This document shows, in pieces, positions 1 to 7,123 of a DNA stretch of 12,999 nucleotides. The stretch is from positions 1 to 12,999 of the forward strand of contig JAQUZV010000037.1 in NCBI GenBank assembly GCA_028691155.1. Direction: 5' to 3'. The notes beneath the pieces are model-generated. The model saw nothing but the letters and a program-made list of their open reading frames with translations. It made no database searches and was not told the DNA's origin. A program made the position numbers and the translations under genes. How positions within the stretch are numbered: position 1 is the stretch's first letter; each line of letters begins with the position of its first letter. The stretch comes from Victivallales bacterium (lineage in GTDB: Bacteria > Verrucomicrobiota > Lentisphaeria > Victivallales > SZUA-371).

Positions 1-284
1 GACAACAGCCCGGCCGACAGGCCGCGGGGATGCCGCCACAGCAATCGTGGCAACGCCGCCGCCGCCGTCACCAGCAACCGGAACGCGGCATGCGGCACGC
101 AATACAGTTCGGCATGAAAACCGAGCGGCGGAACGTCAGGCTCCGCCGGCGGATTCAGAATAAAAATCCGCAACGAGTAACCCATCTGCTCCAGCAGTTC
201 GATTTCCCGCCGAATGATATTTTCGGTCGCATCGGTATAATGTTCGAGAATTATCCCCAGGTGCTGGGGCGAATATTCAGTCAT
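1..284 (-). CDS. Glycosyltransferase family 4-like protein, N-terminal part (runs off left edge)
   Basis: The 94 visible codons begin MTEYSPQHLGIILEHY and continue with ATENIIRREIELLEQMGY then SLRIFIL. An N-terminal strand, a motif like 'E(T/N)(F/I)I..E...L...G' and a hydrophobic strand is how many GT4-type (GT-B fold) glycosyltransferases for cell-surface polysaccharide begin. The nucleotide-sugar-binding half lies outside the window, so donor and acceptor cannot be stated. The ATG at 284 is preceded by GGAG with a 7-base spacer (292-295 on the complementary strand). The gene lies 59 bases downstream of the zinc-ribbon gene on the same strand, so the two may be co-transcribed. The reading frame is open to the edge. 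The general class is fairly likely; the family assignment rests only on the N-terminus. Confidence 0.7.
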   Translation of the reverse strand, partial: MTEYSPQHLGIILEHYTDATENIIRREIELLEQMGYSLRIFILNPPAEPDVPPLGFHAELYCVPHAAFRLLVTAAAALPRLLWRHPRGLSAGLL

Positions 285-343
285 TTCGCATCTCCGGCAA
301 TTCCGGCGATCGCCGCGCGGTCCCGGCCCGAGGTCCGATTGCC

Positions 344-1036
344 TCAGCAGTAAACCAGGTGACCGCAGTTTTCACACGTAGTCACCGCGCCTTTGCCCAC
401 CTCGTGCAGCGTCTGCGGAATCACTTTCAAATGACAATGGCCGCAAATGCCGTTGTCGATTTTTACCAACGGGGTTCCGGTTGCTTTCAGCAGGCGGTTA
501 TAACGGGTCAGAACGTCGGTATCGAGTTTGGCCACCAGCGGCACCCGAGCCTCCTGTTGCCGGGCAATCTCTTCCTTGAGTTCTCCGGTCAGTTGCTGCA
601 ATTCCTGAATTTCCTCTTCCAGCGACTGTTTTTTGGCGTTGGCTTCCTTCTCGGTATTTCGAAAAGCATTTTTACGCTCATCGGCCTGATCCAGCAGTTC
701 AATCTCCCGGGTTTCGAGATCGCTGATGCCGCTTTTCAACTCTGTAATCTCCTTCATCATGGCCTGATATTCGGTGTTTTTCTTGACCATGCCGGATTGA
801 ACCTGCAATTTGGCGATATGCTCGTTTTTTTGTTTGATCTGTGATTCCAGACTCTTGATTTCCAGAGAAGTTTTATTGGCATTTTCACGGGCGGATTTGA
901 GTCCCTCCGCCACCGTCGCGATTTCTTTGCGCAATCTGACTATCTCTTGGGGAATCATTCCCTGACGCTGGATCAGCCCCCGAATGCGCATATCCACGTT
1001 CTGAAGCACCAGCAAATCATTAACCCATTGCACCAT
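344..1036 (-). CDS. Coiled-coil C4-type zinc-ribbon protein (zf-RING_7 / DUF164 family)
   Basis: The 230-residue product has a long charged helical region (about residues 15-165, coiled-coil with Leu/Glu/Lys heptads) followed by a C-terminal zinc ribbon. The four ligands are CGHC (198-201) and CENC (221-224); another Cys is the last residue. The family signatures KNTEYQAMMKEI (86-97) and ICGHCHLKVIPQ are both present. Members of this family (HP0958/FlgZ in Helicobacter, CdsZ in Chlamydia) act as chaperones or adaptors for flagellar or type III secretion, but they are also widespread in bacteria lacking those systems, so the role here is unknown. Length is typical of the family. The ATG at 1036 follows AAGGAA with a suitable spacer. 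No flagellar or secretion genes are visible nearby; the only companion is a downstream glycosyltransferase. Confidence 0.88.
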   Translation of the reverse strand: MVQWVNDLLVLQNVDMRIRGLIQRQGMIPQEIVRLRKEIATVAEGLKSARENANKTSLEIKSLESQIKQKNEHIAKLQVQSGMVKKNTEYQAMMKEITELKSGISDLETREIELLDQADERKNAFRNTEKEANAKKQSLEEEIQELQQLTGELKEEIARQQEARVPLVAKLDTDVLTRYNRLLKATGTPLVKIDNGICGHCHLKVIPQTLHEVGKGAVTTCENCGHLVYC

Positions 1037-1116
1037 GGCATGTTCCTTTCGCGTTAAAGAAGGGCGGGAAAAACCGCTGCTCTTCCCTGCCGGAATCGGC
1101 TGTTATCCATCATTCT

Positions 1117-1145
1117 TCTATATCACCGAACCGGGCAACTTCCAA
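1117..1145 (-). promoter_or_regulatory. Putative sigma-70 promoter of the zinc-ribbon gene
   Basis: On the minus strand TTGGAA (1145-1140) and TATAGA (1122-1117) are separated by exactly 17 bases. Each matches the consensus at four of six positions. Transcription would start near 1110, leaving a leader of about 75 bases before the ATG at 1036. The rest of the 1037-1268 gap holds no ORF or hairpin terminator that I can support. Confidence 0.4.
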
Positions 1146-1268
1146 ATATCTTTTCCCGATTTCTTTATAAAAAGCAGACAATTCTTCCGCGACAGGAAAA
1201 AATGATTCCCCGAAGTCCCCCCGTCCGGCGCGCCCAGATCCGACCGGAGCCAATTTACCGCCATCGTA

Positions 1269-1790
1269 TCAATCCAGTTTCAATTCAGGCAATTTGTCGG
1301 AATTTTTGCGGGAATCAAGCTGATAATTGGGGCGGGGGCGGACCGAAGAGGGCGCGGCCTCCGTTCCGCCGGACCGATAAATCCGCCGTTTTTCCCGCTG
1401 CTGATTCAAATGGTCCTTTTCGGTCTGAGTCCGGAGATACGCATCGAATCCCGCTTTGACCTTGTTCAGATCGCCCTGTTCGTAACCGGCGGCAACCGTA
1501 TCGTAAGCGGCGGCCAGCCGGCGATAAATGGACGCCATGGCTTCATCCTGCTTCAGACGATCCGCTTTGACCCGAAAATCGGCCGCCGCCTTTTTGTAAC
1601 GTGCGGCAAACTTAGCGTGACGCGCTTTGACGGCCGCGGCGGAATTATCCGACGCCGTGGTCACTTTTCCCCCGCTCTCCGCGGCGGAATTACCCGACGC
1701 CGTCCCGTCGGCCAACAACACCGTGCCGCCGACCGTAATCGCCGCCATCATTCCCGTCGCCAGTTGCCGGAACCATTGCCGTCTGCCCAT
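1269..1790 (-). CDS. Small exported alpha-helical protein of unknown function
   Basis: I do not recognise this 173-residue protein. It begins MGRRQWFRQLATGMMAAITV: a twin arginine followed by a hydrophobic stretch to about residue 26, which resembles a Tat or Sec signal peptide, although the residue after RRQ is Trp rather than the usual Phe. After a Ser/Ala/Gly-rich linker, residues about 53-125 are Ala/Lys/Asp-rich and probably helical, and the C-terminus is basic then acidic. No catalytic motif is visible. A GTG at 1799 would add three residues, but the ribosome-binding sequence AAGGTGA (1802-1796) overlaps it and lies 5 bases before the ATG at 1790, so I chose the ATG. The gene stands alone, with an inverted repeat just upstream. 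Probably periplasmic; function unknown. Confidence 0.6.
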   Translation of the reverse strand: MGRRQWFRQLATGMMAAITVGGTVLLADGTASGNSAAESGGKVTTASDNSAAAVKARHAKFAARYKKAAADFRVKADRLKQDEAMASIYRRLAAAYDTVAAGYEQGDLNKVKAGFDAYLRTQTEKDHLNQQREKRRIYRSGGTEAAPSSVRPRPNYQLDSRKNSDKLPELKLD

Positions 1791-1811
1791 ATTCGTCACC
1801 TTTTGCTGGAG

Positions 1812-1842
1812 TTTATTGCGGTTGACCGCGGTCGGTCAACCG
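1812..1842 (-). promoter_or_regulatory. Inverted repeat and candidate promoter/operator upstream of the exported-protein gene
   Basis: CGGTTGACC (1819-1827) and GGTCAACCG (1834-1842) form a perfect 9-bp inverted repeat around a 6-base centre. On the minus strand the inner half contains TTGACC (1839-1834), which with AATAAA (1817-1812) at 16-base spacing makes a plausible promoter overlapped by the repeat, an arrangement typical of a repressor operator. It would leave only about 15 bases of leader before the ATG at 1790. A perfect TATAAT lies further upstream at 1890-1885 but has no good -35; if that is the real promoter, the repeat is a hairpin in the leader RNA. Confidence 0.4.
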
Positions 1843-1975
1843 TCAAACGCAGTTTTATAAGTCAATTGCCGTCATCCGCTGTAAATTATAACGATAAATC
1901 ACATAAAAAAGAGGAAAAAACTATTTCTCCGCCAAAATCTCTGCCGGTATCGGCACGACCCTCCCGACATCGGGG

Positions 1976-2014
1976 AAAAAAAACGTTCTGCCGGAATTTT
2001 TTCCCGGCAGAACG
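1976..2014 (-). terminator. Intrinsic terminator of the thioredoxin/CoA-disulfide reductase operon
   Basis: CGTTCTGCCGG (1984-1994) and CCGGCAGAACG (2004-2014) form a perfect 11-bp stem with a 9-base loop. Read on the minus strand it is followed directly by eight T (1983-1976). It lies about 40 bases after the stop codon of the membrane-anchored thioredoxin gene, so it closes the three-gene operon. Confidence 0.92.
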
Positions 2015-2054
2015 CCATCGTGTTATTCTGCGGCTATTAACGCCGGCAAATATT

Positions 2055-2576
2055 TTACTTCGTCACGTCCTTCAGAATTTTGGTCCATTCGTCATAATCG
2101 CGGAAACCAACGTATTTGCCTTTTTCCTTGCCCTTGACCATAATTCTGACATCGGGAATACCACGAACCTCGTATGCCTGCGCCATGGGGGCCATATCGT
2201 CGATACTGACTTTGACGAATTTCACCTTGCCCTTCCATTCATCGGCCAATTTATTCATCACCGGCAGCATTTGCTGGCATGGCGGACACCAGTCGGCATA
2301 AAAGTCGACCACCACCGGAAGTTCGGAGTTTAATACATCCTTCCGGAACTGTTTTTCCGAGGTGATAATCACCAGATTCTTCGACAGTTTTTCCTTGTCC
2401 TTGTTCTTGCCGGTATCTTTACCGGCCCCAAACGCGGTCAGGCTAAACGCGGTCAGACCAAACGACAGCGCCAAGGCAACCGTCACCGGTACCGTCCGCC
2501 ACCGCGGCGACAATTTTTTCGCCAGCAGATACGCCCCCGACAATAACACAACCATCAACACTAAAGATTCCACCAT
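2055..2576 (-). CDS. Membrane-anchored thioredoxin-fold protein (WCPPC)
   Basis: The 173-residue protein has two hydrophobic segments (about 2-19 and 29-50) joined by a basic KKLSPRWR loop, a Lys-rich linker (52-66), and a thioredoxin domain. The active site is ADWCPPCQQM (Cys97 and Cys100), and the cis-proline loop is GIPDV (Pro141). By the positive-inside rule the basic loop is cytoplasmic, which would put the thioredoxin domain outside the inner membrane, in the periplasm; this is inferred. WCPPC is common in TlpA/DsbE- and DsbD-C-like extracytoplasmic reductases. It probably passes or receives thiol electrons at the membrane. A perfect ribosome-binding site AAGGAGG stands just before the ATG at 2576. 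It is the last gene of the sulfur operon, 27 bases after the fusion enzyme, and is followed by a strong terminator. Confidence 0.85.
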   Translation of the reverse strand: MVESLVLMVVLLSGAYLLAKKLSPRWRTVPVTVALALSFGLTAFSLTAFGAGKDTGKNKDKEKLSKNLVIITSEKQFRKDVLNSELPVVVDFYADWCPPCQQMLPVMNKLADEWKGKVKFVKVSIDDMAPMAQAYEVRGIPDVRIMVKGKEKGKYVGFRDYDEWTKILKDVTK

Positions 2577-2603
2577 TGCTTCCTCCTTTGTTTAATCGGT
2601 ATC

Positions 2604-5054
2604 TTAGATAAATAGAGCGGTTCCACTCTCTTTTGTCAACTGGGCAAATCGGGCAACTCCGGCAATTTCATCTATATTTTCCAACAGTTCGTTGCGTTGC
2701 AGTCCCATTACGTCCATGGCCATTTCACAGGCGACGAATTTGACTCCCAGCGTCCGGGCATCGGCAATCAACTGCGGCAGCGTACTGACATTCTTCTGCC
2801 GCATGACATATTTCATCATGGCGGTACCCATGCCGCCCATATGCATCTTCGACAAGGCCAGACGGGTCGCGCCGCGCGGCAGCATCCAACCGAACATCCG
2901 ACTCAGCAGATTCTTGCGCACCGCCGGCGGATTGTCCCGACGCATCACACTCAATCCCCAGAAGGTGAAGAACATGCTGACTCTGGTCCCTGCCGCGGCC
3001 ATGCCGTTGGCAATAATGAATGCCGCCATCGCCTTGTCCAGATCATTGCTGAACAATACAATCGTGGCACTGTCGGGACGCGCCGCCGCCGGGGCCGCCG
3101 GAACCGTTGCCAAACCGCCTTTGGCCACCACCGCTTCGATTCCGTCGGCGGTGTCCCGCATCTCGACCAGGCAGTTGCCGGTTGCCGCCGTCCAGGCTTC
3201 CAGGTCGGGCCGGAAACCGGCGGCGGCCAGAATGCGCAAACGACCGCCGGGAGGCAATTGATCGAGCTGCTGTCTAACCCGTACCACCGGACCGGGGCAA
3301 GCCATGGCCCGGACATCGATGACAACCTCCGTCCCGCACGGCGGCGGAACGGTCGGAACCACACCTGTCGCGGCGGGACCGTTGCAGGAGCAATCGCCGA
3401 CCGCAGGGCTGGAAAGAGGTTTTTCCGGCGGATTGAACATCCGCCAGGAAACAAGGCCGCCGCTGAGATTGGCGGCCTCGAAACCATGCTGCCGCAGGAT
3501 TCGTTCGGCCACATAGCCACGCAGACCGACCCGGCAATAGGTGACGATACGGCGGTCGCGGGGCAATTCATCCAGACGCTGTCGCAACTGACTCAGCGGA
3601 ATCAGGAGCGAACCGGGAATCCGGTCGACTTCCGCTTCGGCCGGTTCGCGGATATCCAGCAGGAAGGCGTCGGCCGGAATGGCGTCGCCGTAAACCGGAA
3701 TGGAAAGACCCTGCCGGATATTTTCCGCAATCATACCGGCGTAGTTGACCGGGTCGCGGGCGGAACCGTACGGGGGCGCGTATGACAGTTCCAACTGCGC
3801 CAGGTCAGCTACTTTCTGCAGTCCTCGTAAAGCCGTGGCAATAACATCAATGCGTTTGTCCACCCCCTTGGCACCCACAATCTGCGCCCCGAGGATGCTC
3901 CCGTCGCGGGCAAACAACAACTTGATATGCAGCGGAGCGAACCCCGGATAGTAACCGGCGTTGGAAGCCGGATGCAGATAGGTTTTCAGATATTCATGCT
4001 TTTCCTTTTGGAGCCGGCGTTCCGTCCAGCCGACGGCGGCGGCGGTCAGGCATCCGATCTTGACGATCGAAGCCCCCAGCGTACCGGGATAGGCGCTGTC
4101 CAACCCGCAGATATGGTCGGCGGCGATCCGTCCCTGCCGATTGGCCGGTCCGGCCAGCGGAATCATGGTGGCCCCGCCGAAAATCGGATCCCTGACTTCG
4201 GTCACATCGCCAACGGCATAGACATCGGGAAGAGAGGTGCGCTGTTGGGCATCGACCACCACGCCGCCGCGCCCGTTGACTTTCGCCCCGGCGGCGACCG
4301 CCAGGTGCGAATTGGGACGCACACCGACCGACATCACCGCAAAGTCGGCCGCAATCACATCGCCGCCGGAAAGTTCGGCGCTCAAAACGCCGGCGGCGGA
4401 ACGACCAAACGCCTTGACTCCCTGCCCCAGGCGCAACTTAATGCCCAGGCGGAACAATTCCTGTTGCAACGGCAGCGTCATTTCGCGGTCGAGGGTGGGC
4501 AGAACCTGATCCATCAATTCCACCAGGGTCACGTCCAGCCCGCGCTCCCGGAGATTTTCCGCCGTTTCCAGTCCGATGAAACCACCGCCGACCACCAACG
4601 CCCGCTTCGCGCCGCCATCGATTCTTCCGGTGATTTCATCCATATCCGGAATCGTCCACAGCGACAGCACGTCGGGATCGTCGCATCCCGGCAGCGACGG
4701 CCGCAAGGGACTCGAACCGGTAGCGATAATCAACCGGTCGTAACTTTCCTCCACCGTCGCGCCGCTGTCCAGATTTTTCACCGTCACCTCATGCCGGTCG
4801 GGATGAATCGCCGTCACCTCATGACGGACGAAAACCTCGGCTCCGGTCCGGGCGGTAAATCCTTCCGGCGTCATCACCATCAGACTCTTGCGTTCCGGGA
4901 TCACCTTGCCGAGATGGTAAGGCAAGCCGCAGTTGGCAAACGAGATGTAATTGCCGCGTTCAAACAATTTGATTTGGAGCGTACCGTCCAGCCGGGCCGC
5001 CCGGGCCGCCGCGCTGGCCCCGCCGGCGACCCCGCCGATAATAACCAGTTTCAT
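2604..5054 (-). CDS. Four-domain fusion: CoA-disulfide/persulfide reductase - rhodanese - TusA - DsrE-like
   Basis: The 816-residue protein combines four sulfur-handling modules. Residues 1-445 are an FAD/NAD(P)H pyridine-nucleotide disulfide oxidoreductase of the CoA-disulfide/NADH-persulfide reductase type: FAD-binding IIGGVAGGASAA, single redox Cys42 in SFANCGLPY, second dinucleotide loop VVGGGFIGLETAE (154-166), FAD motif YAVGD (279-283) and the YAPPYGSARDPVN segment (425-437). Residues about 455-540 are a rhodanese domain with active loop CRVGLRGY (Cys507). Residues about 576-645 are a TusA-like carrier with ACPGP (Cys586). Residues about 663-816 are a DsrE_2-type domain with CEMAMDVMG (Cys776). 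All four cysteines are present, so each module looks intact. The likely role is cytosolic NAD(P)H-linked reduction of CoA- or protein persulfides and disulfides with sulfane-sulfur relay; the exact substrate cannot be read. AGGA precedes the ATG at 5054 by 7 bases. The gene follows thioredoxin by 34 bases, in one operon. Confidence 0.92.
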   Translation of the reverse strand: MKLVIIGGVAGGASAAARAARLDGTLQIKLFERGNYISFANCGLPYHLGKVIPERKSLMVMTPEGFTARTGAEVFVRHEVTAIHPDRHEVTVKNLDSGATVEESYDRLIIATGSSPLRPSLPGCDDPDVLSLWTIPDMDEITGRIDGGAKRALVVGGGFIGLETAENLRERGLDVTLVELMDQVLPTLDREMTLPLQQELFRLGIKLRLGQGVKAFGRSAAGVLSAELSGGDVIAADFAVMSVGVRPNSHLAVAAGAKVNGRGGVVVDAQQRTSLPDVYAVGDVTEVRDPIFGGATMIPLAGPANRQGRIAADHICGLDSAYPGTLGASIVKIGCLTAAAVGWTERRLQKEKHEYLKTYLHPASNAGYYPGFAPLHIKLLFARDGSILGAQIVGAKGVDKRIDVIATALRGLQKVADLAQLELSYAPPYGSARDPVNYAGMIAENIRQGLSIPVYGDAIPADAFLLDIREPAEAEVDRIPGSLLIPLSQLRQRLDELPRDRRIVTYCRVGLRGYVAERILRQHGFEAANLSGGLVSWRMFNPPEKPLSSPAVGDCSCNGPAATGVVPTVPPPCGTEVVIDVRAMACPGPVVRVRQQLDQLPPGGRLRILAAAGFRPDLEAWTAATGNCLVEMRDTADGIEAVVAKGGLATVPAAPAAARPDSATIVLFSNDLDKAMAAFIIANGMAAAGTRVSMFFTFWGLSVMRRDNPPAVRKNLLSRMFGWMLPRGATRLALSKMHMGGMGTAMMKYVMRQKNVSTLPQLIADARTLGVKFVACEMAMDVMGLQRNELLENIDEIAGVARFAQLTKESGTALFI

Positions 5055-5088
5055 GGTAGTATCCTGAATTTATGATTTTATTGTTGCT

Positions 5089-5418
5089 TCAACCCTTCAA
5101 CGCTTCGTTCAGCGCGGCCTTGAGCGTTTCCGCCGACTGGACGCCAATCAGATGCCGGACGATTTCGCCGTCGCGGATAATGAACAGCGACGGAATGGTC
5201 ATCACGCCGAAACGTCCGGCCAGGGTTTCGTTTTCATCCACATTCACTTTGGCCACTTTGACCGTTCCGGCCAATTCTCCGGCCAGGGAATCGATCACCG
5301 GTCCCATCATCCGGCACGGACCGCACCAGGGAGCCCAGAAATCAACCAACGCCACGCCGTGCGCCGTTTCCGCTTCGAAATTACCCGCATTGAGTTCCAT
5401 CGCATTTTTTGCCGTCAT
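5089..5418 (-). CDS. Thioredoxin
   Basis: This 109-residue protein is a standard cytosolic thioredoxin: buried Asp26 in VDFWAPWCGPC, active-site Cys32 and Cys35, and cis-proline Pro76 in MTIPS. It reduces protein disulfides using electrons from a thioredoxin reductase, which is not encoded in the window. An upstream in-frame ATG at 5445 would give 118 residues, but AAGGAG (5432-5427) would then lie inside the coding sequence. That site is 8 bases before the ATG at 5418, so I chose the shorter form, which also fits the usual family length. First gene of the operon, about 50 bases downstream of the predicted sigma-54 transcription start. The context suggests that it re-reduces persulfides or disulfides formed on the fusion enzyme downstream, which is inference. 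Confidence 0.95.
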   Translation of the reverse strand: MTAKNAMELNAGNFEAETAHGVALVDFWAPWCGPCRMMGPVIDSLAGELAGTVKVAKVNVDENETLAGRFGVMTIPSLFIIRDGEIVRHLIGVQSAETLKAALNEALKG

Positions 5419-5479
5419 GATTATTGCTCCTTTTTCGTTGATCATCCGATTTTAAGTTTCGGTTTGCCTGCCGTTATAA

Positions 5480-5494
5480 GCGAAAATCGTGCCA
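5480..5494 (-). promoter_or_regulatory. Sigma-54 (-24/-12) promoter of the thioredoxin/sulfur operon
   Basis: On the minus strand, 5494 to 5480 reads TGGCACGATTTTCGC. Against the sigma-54 consensus TGGCAC-N5-TTGC it has a perfect -24 element and one mismatch in the -12 element (TCGC). The invariant GG and GC are present with exactly 10 bases between them. Transcription should begin near 5468, about 50 bases before the thioredoxin start. A sigma-54 activator is encoded divergently just upstream. Confidence 0.82.
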
Positions 5495-5581
5495 CTCGGA
5501 AGCAGCTTGCCGCTAAACCATTGTCCGCGTAACAGTAATATTTTTTTCATCCTTTTCTGCCCTCGGCCCTTGATCTTTATA

Positions 5582-5623
5582 GTAACGTTATGTAACGTTA
5601 CCCAGCCCCCATAGTAACGTTAC
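5582..5623. promoter_or_regulatory. Three palindromic activator sites (GTAACGTTAC) between the divergent genes
   Basis: GTAACGTTAC, a perfect 10-bp palindrome, occurs at 5592-5601 and 5614-5623. A nine-of-ten copy, GTAACGTTAT, is at 5582-5591. Starts are offset by 10 and 22 bases, which puts all sites on roughly the same face of the helix. They lie about 118-150 bases upstream of the predicted sigma-54 start, the usual place for enhancer sites of a bacterial enhancer-binding protein. The nearest copy is only 24 bases before the activator's own ATG, so autoregulation is likely. The rest of 5419-5647 holds an A/T-rich stretch (about 5536-5550) and no ORF. Confidence 0.75.
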
Positions 5624-5647
5624 CAAAGCGGAACAGGAGCAAAAACG

Positions 5648-7075
5648 ATGCCTAACGGAGACGGAACCTTACCGGCCATAACGCCGGAATTGATTATCGA
5701 TACCATGGCCGAAGGACTGGCGGTGTTGGATACTGCGGCCCGGGTCAGGTTGTGGAATCGGGCCATGACGGAGATAACCGGTTACAGTGAAGCGGAAATG
5801 TCCGGCGAGCCGATCTTCAAGCTGCGCGCCCCCGGCTGCACCAGTTCCGAAAAGATGGTGGCGCTGCTCCATAACGATCCGACCCATCCCGACTGTATCA
5901 ACGGCTGTGAATGCCGGATGCTCAACAAACAGGGGGAAGCGATTCCGGTGCTGGTCAATGCCCGTACCCTGCGTGCCCCGGATGGCGCCGTCATCGGCAT
6001 TCTGCAGACGATCACCGACTTCCGCCCGGTGGAAAAACTCCGGCGCGAGGTGGAGATGTTGCAACAGCAAATCGACCCGGAAGAAAATTTTGCCGGCATG
6101 GTCGGTCACTCCCGCATCATGCGGGAATTGTTCCGGCTGATCCGGCTGGCCGCCGGCAGCGATGCATCGGTTTTGATTCAGGGGGAAAGCGGCACCGGCA
6201 AGGAACTGGCCGCCGCCGCCGTGCATCAATACAGCTCGCGCCGGACTCAACCGTTCATCCGGGTCAATTGCGGCGCGTTGCCGGAAACGTTGCTGGAAAG
6301 CGAGTTGTTCGGTCATATTCGCGGGGCGTTCACCGGCGCCCATCGCGACCGGATCGGCCGGTTCGAGGCGGCCAATGGCGGGTCGATCTTTCTGGATGAA
6401 ATCGGCGAAATCTCCGCTGCCATGCAGGTAAAACTGTTGCGGGTCGTTCAGGAGGGCGAATTTGAACGGGTGGGAGAAAACGTAACGCGCCGAGCGGATG
6501 TCAGGATCATTGCCGCCACCAATCGCGACCTCCTCAATGAAGTCAAAAACGGCCGTTTCCGCGAAGATCTCTATTACCGGCTCCGGGTCTTCCCGCTGAC
6601 CATCCCCCCGCTGCGACGCCGAACCGAAGACATCCCCGCCATGATTTCCTATTTTGCCCGTCAGCTCCGGGAAAAAACCGGCCGCCATCCGGTTGGAATC
6701 AATCCCGCCGCCCTGCACTGCTGCATGGTCTATCCCTGGCCGGGCAACGTCCGGGAACTTCGCAACACCATGGAATACGCCTTTGCCGATTGCCCGGACC
6801 AACGCCCGATCCGACCGGAACACCTGCCGGAAGAAGTCCGGAATTACACGCCGACCCCGCCGCCCCAAGTTCTGCCCGCCACCGCCGCCATGCCGGCAAC
6901 GCCGCCCACTGGTCGCGGCTGCCGCGCCGATGCCGGCAAAATTCTCGCCGACCCGGCGGGGTTGCGACAATTGCTGGATGATTCCGGCGGCAACAAGGCG
7001 GAAGCGGCGCGCCGGTTGGGCGTCAGCCGGACATTGATCTGGAAGTGGATGAAAAAACACGGCATGCCGCTGTAG
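5648..7075 (+). CDS. PAS - AAA+ - Fis sigma-54-dependent transcriptional activator
   Basis: The 475-residue protein has an N-terminal PAS domain (about 12-130), a sigma-54-interacting AAA+ domain (about 148-375) and a C-terminal Fis-type helix-turn-helix (about 447-470, NKAEAARRLGVSRTLIWKWM). The AAA+ motifs are complete: Walker A GESGTGKE (179-186), the sigma-54 contact loop GAFTGA (226-231), Walker B GGSIFLDEIGE (244-254) and sensor II WPGNVREL (364-371). It should therefore remodel closed sigma-54 promoter complexes using ATP. The PAS domain carries Cys64 and a C-x3-C-x-C cluster (83, 87, 89), which could sense redox state or bind metal or Fe-S; this is inference. A Pro/Ala-rich linker (about 402-425) joins the AAA+ and DNA-binding parts. 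AGGAG lies 8 bases before the ATG. It is divergent from the sulfur operon, its probable target. Confidence 0.93.
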   Translation: MPNGDGTLPAITPELIIDTMAEGLAVLDTAARVRLWNRAMTEITGYSEAEMSGEPIFKLRAPGCTSSEKMVALLHNDPTHPDCINGCECRMLNKQGEAIPVLVNARTLRAPDGAVIGILQTITDFRPVEKLRREVEMLQQQIDPEENFAGMVGHSRIMRELFRLIRLAAGSDASVLIQGESGTGKELAAAAVHQYSSRRTQPFIRVNCGALPETLLESELFGHIRGAFTGAHRDRIGRFEAANGGSIFLDEIGEISAAMQVKLLRVVQEGEFERVGENVTRRADVRIIAATNRDLLNEVKNGRFREDLYYRLRVFPLTIPPLRRRTEDIPAMISYFARQLREKTGRHPVGINPAALHCCMVYPWPGNVRELRNTMEYAFADCPDQRPIRPEHLPEEVRNYTPTPPPQVLPATAAMPATPPTGRGCRADAGKILADPAGLRQLLDDSGGNKAEAARRLGVSRTLIWKWMKKHGMPL

Positions 7076-7077
7076 CC

Positions 7078-7123
7078 CGACCGTTTTCGGAACGGTCGCC
7101 GCCCCGGCGACAAGGCTTCGCCG
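7078..7123. other. Overlapping hairpins in the convergent intergenic region
   Basis: Three inverted repeats overlap between the activator gene and the facing methyltransferase gene. An 8-bp stem occupies 7078-7085/7091-7098, a 7-bp stem 7095-7101/7105-7111, and a 6-bp stem 7105-7110/7118-7123. They are mutually exclusive in part. None is followed by a T-tract on either strand, so a terminator function is possible but not shown. Confidence 0.4.

Noticed and set aside
1196..1268. Terminator after the exported-protein gene
   Set aside because: A run of T exists on the minus strand, but the preceding G-rich sequence does not form a convincing hairpin.
1202..2333. Plus-strand open frames across the exported-protein gene and the region to its right
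   Set aside because: They run through the operon terminator and the inverted repeat and are antisense to genes with better starts.
3927..5075. Plus-strand open frame (382 codons) over the fusion reductase
   Set aside because: It is antisense to the FAD/NAD domain with intact motifs; no domain or supportive start site.
5669..7060. Long open frame (463 codons) antisense to the sigma-54 activator gene
   Set aside because: It mirrors a clearly functional gene with all AAA+ motifs; the antisense product has no recognisable domain and arises from GC-rich codon structure.
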